Part shown: positions 25,684 through 32,850 of the stretch, one piece after another
How positions within the stretch are numbered: position 1 is the first letter of the stretch
How the letters are laid out: each line of letters starts with the position of its first letter
From: Lachnospiraceae bacterium
GTDB taxonomy: Bacteria > Bacillota > Clostridia > Lachnospirales > Lachnospiraceae
Length of the DNA stretch: 38,513 nt
Assembly (NCBI GenBank): GCA_009774625.1
Contig: VSOB01000030.1
Location: 1-38,513, forward strand
Reading direction: 5' to 3'
Translations under genes and position numbers: made by a program
Notes under the pieces: model-generated
Database searches by the model: none
The model's input: only the letters and a program-made list of their open reading frames with translations
What the model was told of the DNA's origin: nothing

Positions 25684-27486
25684 ATGAAACTATTCACAAA
25701 AAAACGGCGCGTTTTTAAAGCGGCTGCCCTGCTTCTGGCCGCACTCTTAACCATCCCTCTGTTTGCAGGTGTTCAGGCATTTCGCTTTCATCGTTTTACG
25801 GATACGCTCTTTCGCCGGGAGCTGGAAAGCGACACCCTGAGCATGCATTATATTCTGGCATGGCCGGAGCAATACGGGATATCGGAAGATACGGCCCAGC
25901 TCTCTGTCTACAGCAAAGAAGCACAGGAACAGGCATATCTGCAGTTGGCCCGCTATGAAAAAACAGTCGGCAGCATAAAACCTCTGTTTTTCAGAACCGA
26001 ATCCCGGCTCCTCTATCTCCTGCTGGCACAGCATCTGAGAAATCAAAGCCAGGAACAGAACTGGCCCTATTACGCCGAACCGCTTTCTCCTGCCTCCGGC
26101 ATCCAGTCCAGCCTCCCGATCCTTTTGGCAGAATACACCTTCCGCAGCAAACAGGATGTGGAAAATTATCTGGCTCTGCTGGCACAGATACCGGCCTATC
26201 TGGAAGGTATCGCCGCGTATGAAAAAGAAAAAGCGGACGCCGGGCTCTTTATGTCAGATACCGCCGCAGATAAAATCATCGAACAATGCTATCAGATTAT
26301 GGATGCAGGTCAGCTTGCCGACGGCACCCACTTCCTTCATACCACCTTTGTGGAGCGTCTGCAGAGCCTGCTTGACCGACAGCTTCTTACCCCGGCCGAG
26401 CAGGAAAGTTATCTGCAGCAGAATCAGACACTTTTGTTAAACAGCGTCATGCCTGCCTATGAAGCTCTGGGAGATGCCATGCTTCTGCTGAAAGGCAGCG
26501 GGACCAATGACGGCGGTCTGGCCGGGCTGCCCGACGGAAAAGCATACTATGCCTTTCTTTTTGCACAGACTACCGGGTGCAGCCGTCCTCTGGATGAAGT
26601 GGAACAACTTTTGGTTACCCGGCTGCAGGCCGACACCCGCGCCCTGGCAGAGCTTGTCCAAAAGTCCCCTGCCCTGCTGGCCGTCTCTCCGGAAGATGAA
26701 TTTCCTCAGGCCGACCCGACTGTTTATCTGAAAGATCTGCAGAGCAGAATGGACGGCTCTTTTCCTGCCATTCCGGAGGACACCGATCTCTCCTGCACCG
26801 TCAAACCGGTCTCTGCCAGTCTGGAGGACTATTCCAGCCCGGCATTTTACCTGACGCCGCCCATTGACGACTGCTCGGAAAACTCCATTTACATAAACGA
26901 AAAGGACCATCCTGCCGGTCTTGAGCTTTACACCACACTGGCCCATGAAGGTTACCCCGGTCATCTCTACCAGACTGTCTACTATCATCTCTACCAGCAG
27001 AAAGCCCATGTGGATCCGGCCCGGAACCTGCTGCACTATGGAGGTTATACCGAGGGCTGGGCGCTTTATGTGGAAATGCTTTCCTATGAATACGGAAAAG
27101 AGTGGATTCGGGAGCAAAGTCCTGACTGCTCCGAAGATGTCCTGCTTCTGGCTGATGCCATGCGCATCAACCGCAGCATCCAGCTCTGCCTGTATTCTCT
27201 GCTGGATCTGGAAATACACTATAAGGGCGCCGACTATGACAAAGTCCATGCTCTGTTAAGCAAATTCGGTATTTCCCAGCCGGAAATCACCCGTAATATT
27301 TACGAATACATTGTGGAAGAACCAGCTAATTATCCCAAATATTATGTGGGTTATCTGGAATTTGAACTGTTAAAAGAAGCCGCAAAGGCCAAATGGGGAG
27401 AGGCATACAGCGATCTGCGCTTCCATCAGATGGTACTGGAAACCGGCCCCTGCCCGTTCGCCGTCCTGTGGAAACGTCTGGAATAA
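25684..27486 (+). CDS. secreted or membrane-anchored DUF885 protein, putative metallopeptidase
   Basis: The 600-residue protein starts with a basic N-terminus (KLFTKKRRVFK) and one hydrophobic segment (AAALLLAALLTIPLFAGVQA), an uncleaved anchor or a signal peptide, and the rest should lie outside the cell. The DUF885 family signature is clear: HEGYPGHLYQ at about residue 421, YTEGWALYVEML at about 458, and DAMRINRSIQL. The HExxxH arrangement and downstream Glu suggest a zinc-dependent hydrolase, which is inference from the motif. The gene diverges from the sensor operon, but I see no domain link to sugar sensing. The ribosome site is weak (AAGG about 12 bases before the ATG). Confidence 0.88.
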   Translation: MKLFTKKRRVFKAAALLLAALLTIPLFAGVQAFRFHRFTDTLFRRELESDTLSMHYILAWPEQYGISEDTAQLSVYSKEAQEQAYLQLARYEKTVGSIKPLFFRTESRLLYLLLAQHLRNQSQEQNWPYYAEPLSPASGIQSSLPILLAEYTFRSKQDVENYLALLAQIPAYLEGIAAYEKEKADAGLFMSDTAADKIIEQCYQIMDAGQLADGTHFLHTTFVERLQSLLDRQLLTPAEQESYLQQNQTLLLNSVMPAYEALGDAMLLLKGSGTNDGGLAGLPDGKAYYAFLFAQTTGCSRPLDEVEQLLVTRLQADTRALAELVQKSPALLAVSPEDEFPQADPTVYLKDLQSRMDGSFPAIPEDTDLSCTVKPVSASLEDYSSPAFYLTPPIDDCSENSIYINEKDHPAGLELYTTLAHEGYPGHLYQTVYYHLYQQKAHVDPARNLLHYGGYTEGWALYVEMLSYEYGKEWIREQSPDCSEDVLLLADAMRINRSIQLCLYSLLDLEIHYKGADYDKVHALLSKFGISQPEITRNIYEYIVEEPANYPKYYVGYLEFELLKEAAKAKWGEAYSDLRFHQMVLETGPCPFAVLWKRLE

Positions 27487-27553
27487 ATATGTCGAAATAA
27501 ATATCCTGCTCACAGTATTCTCCGCCTGCGTCGGACTGTCTCATAATGAAAAA

Positions 27554-27580
27554 CACGGATTTGCCTTTCGCAAATCCGTG
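27554..27580. terminator. bidirectional terminator between DUF885 gene and marR
   Basis: CACGGATTTGC and GCAAATCCGTG are perfect 11-bp arms around a five-base loop. On the minus strand TTTTTC follows directly, giving a strong terminator for marR; the plus strand is also served for the convergent DUF885 gene. Confidence 0.9.
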
Positions 27581-28021
27581 CTATTTCTGCATTTCCCTAA
27601 AATACTGATTCAGATTGGACAACACCTTTTCCAGCAATACTTTTTCCTGATCGTCCAGTCTGTTCACAATATTCTGTACCAGCTCTTCATGAAATTTCCG
27701 GTGTCTTGTATACACCAGTTTCCCCTTTTCCGTCAGAGAAACCAATACCACCCGCCGGTCCTCTTCACTCCGGACCCGTTCCACAAACCCTTTTTTTACA
27801 AGGCTGTTAACGGAAATCGTCAGGGTCCCTGTGGTTACGGACAGCGCTCTGGCCACAGAAGTCATATTTTTAGGCTGTCCCATGCCAATGGCTTCTATGA
27901 CATGCATGTCATTTGTGGTGGCATTCTGATATTCTCCTGTCCGGATGGCCCGTTCTTCGATTCCGGTAATGTTCTTAAACACTTTGACGAATACTTCATT
28001 CAAAGCAGCATTGATATCCAC
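27581..28021 (-). CDS. MarR-family regulator, FabT-like by its operator
   Basis: Winged-helix regulator of 146 residues. Visible segments are NATTNDMHVIEAIG, the recognition region MTSVARALSVTTGTLTISVNSLVKKGFVERV and the wing EEDRRVVLVSLTEKG split here at the turn. The GTG at 28021 is the likely start; a TTG at 28057 would lie only a few bases past the -10 box and has no ribosome site. A palindrome of the TTTGA/TCAAA type sits between promoter and start, as for FabT, the MarR repressor of fatty-acid synthesis genes. No fatty-acid genes are in this window, so FabT identity is tentative. Confidence 0.82.
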   Translation of the reverse strand: MDINAALNEVFVKVFKNITGIEERAIRTGEYQNATTNDMHVIEAIGMGQPKNMTSVARALSVTTGTLTISVNSLVKKGFVERVRSEEDRRVVLVSLTEKGKLVYTRHRKFHEELVQNIVNRLDDQEKVLLEKVLSNLNQYFREMQK

Positions 28022-28044
28022 CTGCGTCCGTATCCTTTCTTTTC

Positions 28045-28059
28045 CTTTGAGAGTCAAAG
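28045..28059. promoter_or_regulatory. FabT-like operator palindrome at the marR promoter
   Basis: CTTTGAGAGTCAAAG has perfect 6-bp arms and lies directly downstream of the marR -10 box, an arrangement that blocks transcription when bound. It resembles FabT boxes with TTTGA/TCAAA half-sites and suggests autoregulation. Confidence 0.6.
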
Positions 28060-28060
28060 T

Positions 28061-28069
28061 ATTATATCA
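28061..28069 (-). promoter_or_regulatory. extended -10 promoter of marR
   Basis: TGATATAAT on the minus strand combines a consensus TATAAT with the TGn extension, which can substitute for a -35 box; none is visible at the right distance. Confidence 0.65.
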
Positions 28070-28118
28070 CATATTTTCTCACAGCGCAAACAATAGAACG
28101 TGCACTGCTGCCAGGTTT

Positions 28119-28589
28119 TTAAAGAAATCCATCCAATCCTTCCAGTTCAAGCAGCCGCTTCTTAATCTCCAGCCCGCCTCCATATCCGGTCAGTTTTCCG
28201 TTTTTGCCGATGACTCTGTGACAGGGCACCAGGATGGGGAGCGGGTTGGCGTGATTGGCCATCCCCACTGCCCGGCAGGCTTTGGGATTTCCCGCTGCTC
28301 TGGCTATCTCCTGATAGCTCCGTACTTCTCCATACGGTATCTTTGTCAGCGCCTCCCATACCCGCATCTGAAACGGGGTCCCTTTGGCACGATACGGAAT
28401 GGTAAATACCTTTCTTTCTCCTGCAAAATAAGCGGCAAGTTCCTGCTCTGCCTGTGTCAGCAGTTCTGTTTTCCCAGGTATCCAGTCTGTTTCATGGCTT
28501 GCGCCGAAACGGAGCTCACAAACTGCATCCTCTTGTCCCGCCAGAGTAAGTATCCCCAGCGCAGATGTCCATTCATGGTAACAGATCAT
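28119..28589 (-). CDS. ogt: methylated-DNA--protein-cysteine methyltransferase
   Basis: Repairs O6-alkylguanine by moving the alkyl group to its own cysteine. The 156-residue protein has the typical short N-terminal domain, then GTPFQMRVWEAL, IPYGEVRSYQEIA, the DNA-binding helix (CRAVGMANHANP) and the active-site motif VPCHRVIGKNGKLTGYGGGL. All catalytic features are present. GGAGGAAGG precedes the ATG. Its first 17 bases overlap the end of the Mrr-like gene upstream, suggesting co-transcription and coupled translation of two DNA-related proteins. Confidence 0.96.
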   Translation of the reverse strand: MICYHEWTSALGILTLAGQEDAVCELRFGASHETDWIPGKTELLTQAEQELAAYFAGERKVFTIPYRAKGTPFQMRVWEALTKIPYGEVRSYQEIARAAGNPKACRAVGMANHANPLPILVPCHRVIGKNGKLTGYGGGLEIKKRLLELEGLDGFL

Positions 28590-29022
28590 GTCCTTCCTCC
28601 ATCATCCCCTCCAGATAGCCTCTGTCCCAGAGGAGAATCTTCAGCTTACGCGCCATTTCCACAGCCGGCGCCGTAAAATACTGATTGGTCAGCACGACGC
28701 CCACCATTCTCTCATAATAGTCCCGCCCTGCATAGGCCTGCTGTACCGCCGCCACACCCACCGGTCCTGTATATCGTTTGCATTGCACGGCATAGGTAAC
28801 ACCGTCTTTCTCCGCCAGTATATCCACACCGTAGTCTCCGCTGCCTCTGGTCACTTCCACTTCCTGAAAGCCGTTTCCTTCCAACAGCTCCGCGCAGAAG
28901 CGCTCAAACTCATGCCCTTCCATGTCATCCGGCAGAATGCTCCGGCCTTTTCTGCGGATCAGCCAGATCACCAGGACAGCCGCCGCAAGAAGTACGCAAA
29001 AAAGTATGATTCCCAGTTTCAT
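28573..29022 (-). CDS. membrane-anchored Mrr-type restriction endonuclease-like protein
   Basis: A small 149-residue protein: one N-terminal membrane segment (about 3-22, LGIILFCVLLAAAVLVIWLI), a short basic stretch, then an Mrr_cat-like nuclease core. The motif set is visible: FERFCAELLEGNGFQEVEV, GDYGVDILAE with the acidic metal ligands, and YAVQCKRY with the catalytic Gln and Lys, followed by VQQAYAGRDYY. No DNA-recognition or methylase domain is present. Such anchored Mrr-like proteins are common in Firmicutes, and their role is not well settled. Its tail overlaps ogt. The ribosome site is weak. Confidence 0.87.
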   Translation of the reverse strand: MKLGIILFCVLLAAAVLVIWLIRRKGRSILPDDMEGHEFERFCAELLEGNGFQEVEVTRGSGDYGVDILAEKDGVTYAVQCKRYTGPVGVAAVQQAYAGRDYYERMVGVVLTNQYFTAPAVEMARKLKILLWDRGYLEGMMEEGHDLLP

Positions 29023-29306
29023 CGCTGCATCCAGTATCCTTTCTTCTTTTGTTCCCTGTATACTATGCGGCAGACTTATTCTCTATATGCCGCCCTGATC
29101 TCATCCTTTTCCGGCAGCCCGCTTTCCGTACCGTTCATGTACCCAGGCCCGTTTCCGTCACCCTTGGGCTGCCTTTTACCATCCATCTTCTTCTGCGTTC
29201 TGTCCGCAGTTAAAAGACATTTGTTTTTTCAGTATTTTCAGTTTACAGCATCCGGATAAAGTTCGCAAGGATTTTTCCGTTTTTCTCTGTGTGCCATATA
29301 TCCCCG

Positions 29307-29837
29307 TTATCCCATGCCTGCCGCTATGACCACGCTGGCGATGATACCTGCCAGGGTGCAAAGTATGGCTCCCGGCAGAGTAAATCTTGTCTTTGTCACC
29401 TTTGCCGCCATAAAGTAAACCGACATCGTATAAAACACAGTTTCCGTACAGCTCATCATAATGGAAGTAACCAGCCCTATGTAAGAATCCGGTCCGAACT
29501 CTTTGAAAATATCCAGTACCAGTCCGGTTGCCGCAGAAGAGGAAAACATTTTAATCATAGTCACCGGAATCAGCTCCGACGGAAACCCGATGGAATCTGT
29601 CAGACCGCCTGTGATCTTTCCTATAAAATCCAGAAAGCCGGAAGCCCGCAGAACACCCACTGCCATCATCAGGCCGATCAGAGTGGGCATGATACGGATG
29701 ACCACCAGAAAGCCATCCTTTGCTCCTTTGATAAAGTTTTCATAGATATTGGTTTTCATGAGAAGTCCCTCTGCCACAATATAAAAGACCACAAGAGGGA
29801 TAATGATGTTGGATAGATTTGATAATACTGAAAGCAT
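29307..29837 (-). CDS. spmB: spore maturation protein B
   Basis: Membrane protein needed for dehydration of the spore core in Bacillus and its relatives. The 177 residues from ATG 29837 contain several hydrophobic helices and the Gate/nucleoside-recognition family pattern: YENFIKGAKDGFLVVIRIMPTLIG near the N-terminus, PVTMIKMFSSSAATGL and SIMMSCTETVFYTMSVYF. Length matches the family. A TTG at 29873 could start 12 codons earlier, but those residues do not resemble SpmB and lack a good ribosome site. Its usual partner spmA is 1.5 kb away, with a lipoprotein gene between. Confidence 0.93.
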   Translation of the reverse strand: MLSVLSNLSNIIIPLVVFYIVAEGLLMKTNIYENFIKGAKDGFLVVIRIMPTLIGLMMAVGVLRASGFLDFIGKITGGLTDSIGFPSELIPVTMIKMFSSSAATGLVLDIFKEFGPDSYIGLVTSIMMSCTETVFYTMSVYFMAAKVTKTRFTLPGAILCTLAGIIASVVIAAGMG

Positions 29838-29938
29838 AAAATTTCCGGGCAGTTTTATTACATATATATGCAATCCTGCCCGGAAATAGAAAATCTGTTT
29901 TATTTTACTTTCGTATCTCTGCCGCTCCGGAAAATGTC

Positions 29939-31072
29939 TTATTTAATAGACAGATCTTTCCAGCCGTCATCCGGAACCAGCGTAATATAGGTCTTACCTG
30001 TATTGATACTGATTTCGTTGCCGTCCATATCAAAGTAACGTGTCGGCTCTGTATCCCCGGTCTTGGCCCAGGTAATCGGAACAGCCTTTCCATTGGTTAC
30101 ATAATAACCATCCCGGTTGCTGGCATCGATACAGTTGTAGATCATATAACCATTCTCATCATACTGATGGAAAGTACAATTCTGAATAATGACATTCTTG
30201 AATGTCAGCACTTTATTATCATTGCCTGCATCCACATGGGCATTGCCATACTCATAATAATCATATGTCTGTGTATCTGCATTGTATTTCAGAGTAGACT
30301 GGTTATGGCTGAACGGAAGGGAAATCTCAGTTGCATCCATCACATCACTGCCTTCCAATGTCAGCTCTTCATTGGAAAAGTTAAAGTGCTGATAATCTTC
30401 CACGTCCTTGCCTGCATAAAACTCATCGTACTCTTTGGAATAATTGGAGGCACCGAACTTGCTGTCCAGATTTCCGGTACAGATATATTCCGTAAACTCT
30501 CTTGCCTTTCCATTGTTAACTCTGTCAAATCCGCCGCTGAAATGTGCTGAATAATCATTTGCAAGATAAGGATCGATGTAAAACGGCCCGCCGTCATGGC
30601 AAAGCACTGCATTCCACTCTGCCGCAAGCAGGATATTAGTGGGACGGGTACTCCGTACACTGCCCAACCGCTCAATCTTCTCCCAGTCCTTTACCACTGC
30701 CATCAACCGGGTGATCCTGCCGTTTTTCGTACTGTTCATCATTTCATAAACCACGTCTGCATCAGACAGGCCGAAGTGGGGCAGCGCTGTTTTCTCATTG
30801 TCCACCATCGCTGCAATGGGTCTTTGATTTTTCAGACTTTCATCGATCCATTCATTGGTCAGCTCGCTCCGGTACATGCCTTCACGGCTTTCCTCTTCCT
30901 CTTCTGTCTCTGCCTCTGTTTCTTCCTCTACTACCTCCGGTTCCTCTGCTTCCACAGTTTCTTCCTGAATATCATCCAGTACGGAAGTGCTTTCTTCCTT
31001 ACCGCCGCAGCCGCCAAGAAGCATCGCAGACAGCACCACTGAAGTTAAAAGTAATACTGATTTTCTTTTCAT
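29939..31072 (-). CDS. DUF3048 (YerB-like) lipoprotein
   Basis: Surface lipoprotein of 377 residues. The signal peptide ends in AMLLGGC (about residue 24), followed by a strongly acidic Glu/Thr linker to about residue 75. The DUF3048 N-terminal domain follows (RPIAAMVDNEKTALPHFGLSDADVVYEMM, RLMAVVKDWEKIERLGSVRSTRP in part, WNAVLCHDGGPFYID), then the C-terminal domain (LTFKNVIIQNCTFHQYDENGYM, TYITLVPDDGW). B. subtilis YerB has the same architecture; its function is unknown to me. I chose the ATG at 31072 because the signal peptide begins there. It has its own strong promoter and sits between spmA and spmB. Confidence 0.9.
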   Translation of the reverse strand: MKRKSVLLLTSVVLSAMLLGGCGGKEESTSVLDDIQEETVEAEEPEVVEEETEAETEEEEESREGMYRSELTNEWIDESLKNQRPIAAMVDNEKTALPHFGLSDADVVYEMMNSTKNGRITRLMAVVKDWEKIERLGSVRSTRPTNILLAAEWNAVLCHDGGPFYIDPYLANDYSAHFSGGFDRVNNGKAREFTEYICTGNLDSKFGASNYSKEYDEFYAGKDVEDYQHFNFSNEELTLEGSDVMDATEISLPFSHNQSTLKYNADTQTYDYYEYGNAHVDAGNDNKVLTFKNVIIQNCTFHQYDENGYMIYNCIDASNRDGYYVTNGKAVPITWAKTGDTEPTRYFDMDGNEISINTGKTYITLVPDDGWKDLSIK

Positions 31073-31124
31073 TGGTTCACCAAATTCCTTTCGTCGCTTA
31101 TTCGGGCATTTTTTCCCTTTCCTT

Positions 31125-31152
31125 ATCATACTACATAATTGCTTTCTGTCAA
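31125..31152 (-). promoter_or_regulatory. promoter of the DUF3048 lipoprotein gene
   Basis: TTGACA (31152-31147), a 16-bp spacer and TATGAT (31130-31125) on the minus strand, about 50 bp before the start codon. Confidence 0.8.
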
Positions 31153-31190
31153 TCTGGTTTTTGTTACAAAAAAATGAAGATTTTCACATC

Positions 31191-31239
31191 ATTTTTACCG
31201 TATTTTTACAGATTTCCGGCATTTTATACCGATTTTTAC
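31191..31239. repeat. ATTTTTAC direct repeats with 11-bp spacing
   Basis: ATTTTTAC occurs at 31191 and 31202, then ATTTTATAC at 31221 and ATTTTTAC at 31232: two pairs, each spaced 11 bp, with 30 bp between pairs. They lie upstream of the DUF3048 gene promoter. An 11-bp direct-repeat period is typical of OmpR/PhoB-family activator boxes. Confidence 0.45.
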
Positions 31240-31348
31240 ACCGCCTTGAAAAACAGGAGGAATCTGTAAGTAATTCTTGCAAGTCCATCCGCGGTACATG
31301 GATGCTTTTTGCTTTTCTTTTCGTAATTGATCCCGACAAGTAAAAAGC

Positions 31349-31367
31349 GAAGAGTCTTACACTCTCC
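31349..31367 (-). terminator. terminator overlapping the spmA stop
   Basis: Minus-strand GGAGAGT pairs with ACTCTTC (one G-U), with the spmA TAA in the loop, followed by GCTTTTTAC. A short but plausible intrinsic terminator that separates spmA from the lipoprotein gene. Confidence 0.6.
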
Positions 31368-32016
31368 GCAGCCTGTCTTTTACTTTACAGAACACCACCG
31401 CAGCCACCGTACTTACCGCCGTCGCCAGTATTGCCGGAGCGATGATCACAGCCGGATTCACACTGCCGTACTGGCTTCTGTACGCGATCATATTGACCGG
31501 AATAAGCTGCAGGGAAGAAATATTCAAAATCAAAAACGTACACATCTCATTGCTTGCTGCCCGCTGTCTGGCATCAGACAGCTCTCTTTGGCCCTTTCTC
31601 CTCACTGTTCCGCTATCCACTGTCATGTACGCCGGGTTCCCCCTCTCTGCTTCCAGTTTTGCCAGCTCTTCCATAGCCTTAAGCCCGGCAGGAGTACAGG
31701 CCCAGCCCAGTCCCAGCACATTGGCAATGATGTTGGTGGAAATGTACTTTCGCGCCATATGGTCTTTCGGAATATCCGGAAACATAAAGGAAACAAAAGG
31801 ACTGATCGCCTTTGTCCACTTGTCAATCAGTCCCGCTTTTTCCGCTATTTCCATCAGCCCCATCCAGAGCGCCATCACACCAATCATGGTGATGCACAGG
31901 TTCACCGCTTCTCTGGACGAATCCAGAGCCGCATTGGTCACTTCCGCCATATGTCCGGTCAATGCGCCATAGACGATTCCTATGATAATCATACTTCCCC
32001 AGATTACATTCAACAT
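31357..32016 (-). CDS. spmA: spore maturation protein A
   Basis: Membrane protein acting with SpmB in spore-core dehydration. The 219 residues contain the Gate-family pattern: GIVYGALTGHMAEVTNAALDSSREAV near the N-terminus, MIGVMALWMGLMEIAEKAGL, MARKYISTNIIANVLGLGWACTPAGLKAM in the middle, MCTFLILNISSLQLIPVNMIAYR and a last hydrophobic helix (PAILATAVSTVAAVVFC). Length is normal. A weak AGG lies ahead of the ATG. It is followed by a terminator, so spmA and spmB are probably not co-transcribed here. Confidence 0.94.
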   Translation of the reverse strand: MLNVIWGSMIIIGIVYGALTGHMAEVTNAALDSSREAVNLCITMIGVMALWMGLMEIAEKAGLIDKWTKAISPFVSFMFPDIPKDHMARKYISTNIIANVLGLGWACTPAGLKAMEELAKLEAERGNPAYMTVDSGTVRRKGQRELSDARQRAASNEMCTFLILNISSLQLIPVNMIAYRSQYGSVNPAVIIAPAILATAVSTVAAVVFCKVKDRLRRV

Positions 32017-32127
32017 ATACCTGATATTCCCTGTTTTTCACCAGTATATGCACAGACGCCATCTTACAGAACCATTGCTGTCTTGGGCAGGCCGGTAATA
32101 ACGGCCAGCTATCGAGGCCAGTCCCCG

Positions 32128-32808
32128 CTAGTCCTCTTCCAGCAGCCGCAGTCCGGCAGTATCCGTCACCGGCAGAGAAAAGACAACTGCTTTCGCTTTG
32201 GTTTTCAGTCCGGCCTTTTCCATGACTGCCTTCATAATTTCATTTTTCTGCTCTTTTTTGGCTACTATAAAGATCATTTCCTTTTCTGCGGCAAGGGAAA
32301 CTCCCATAAACCGCTCTGCCTGCTCTGTCCCTGTCCCCTTGGCATGAAGTACAGTGCCTCCGTAAGCGCCCGCGCTTCTGGCCGCATCCATCACAAGCTC
32401 TATATTCCCCTGATTGGCAATGATCATAATAAGCTCATATACCGTATCCTTCAAAGCCGACTCCTCCTCTTTCTGATACTCCTGATCTGCTGTCAGAAAC
32501 TGCAGGGCCTTCTTTCCGCCGATGCTGCTCAGGGGAACGATAAATGCGACCCCCTCCCCCGGCGCATCAATACGGAATCTCTGCCGCAGATCCTTCTGCG
32601 TCTTTTTCCAGTTGCTTTCCTCCAGAACCGTAAAGATAACTGCCTTTTCCGTAGCTTCCAGCCCAAGATAATCCAGCATGGCTCCGGAAGCCGTCCCGGA
32701 GCCCAGCGTAATAAACGTAACCAGAAGCCCTTCCTCCTGATACAGTCCCATATATTTTTTGATTTGCTTTCTGTTGATAATCGTAGTCATCAAGTACAAT
32801 TTGCCCAT
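32128..32808 (-). CDS. tandem PII-like protein
   Basis: A soluble protein of 226 residues with two related halves of about 105 residues. The first (KLYLMTTIINRKQIKKYMGLYQEEG, GSGTASGAMLDYLGLE, EKAVIFTVLEE) and the second (YELIMIIANQGNIELVMDAARSAG, AKGTGTEQAERFMGVSLAAEKEMIFIVAKKEQ) share the beta-alpha-beta layout of PII signal proteins with a shortened T-loop and no uridylylation tyrosine motif. It follows the DUF1538-type permease after about 42 nt on the same strand, so it is probably a nucleotide- or metabolite-responsive regulator of that permease. GAGG lies about eight bases before the ATG. The ligand is unknown. Confidence 0.82.
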   Translation of the reverse strand: MGKLYLMTTIINRKQIKKYMGLYQEEGLLVTFITLGSGTASGAMLDYLGLEATEKAVIFTVLEESNWKKTQKDLRQRFRIDAPGEGVAFIVPLSSIGGKKALQFLTADQEYQKEEESALKDTVYELIMIIANQGNIELVMDAARSAGAYGGTVLHAKGTGTEQAERFMGVSLAAEKEMIFIVAKKEQKNEIMKAVMEKAGLKTKAKAVVFSLPVTDTAGLRLLEED

Positions 32809-32850
32809 GCAAAACCTCGCTGCTTTCTTATCCCGTCTGTCACCGGAGCG

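Noticed and set aside
26437..27249. 270-codon minus-strand open frame inside the DUF885 gene
   Set aside because: Antisense shadow; the plus-strand frame has the family motifs and a signal sequence.
29023..29306. Possible small gene in the gap between the Mrr-like gene and spmB
   Set aside because: No frame with a ribosome site or family similarity; only a GCGGCA/TGCCGC inverted repeat near 29090 without a T-run.
29939..31129. Mobile element splitting spmA and spmB
   Set aside because: No transposase, terminal inverted repeats or target-site duplication is visible; the intervening gene is an ordinary lipoprotein gene with matching composition.
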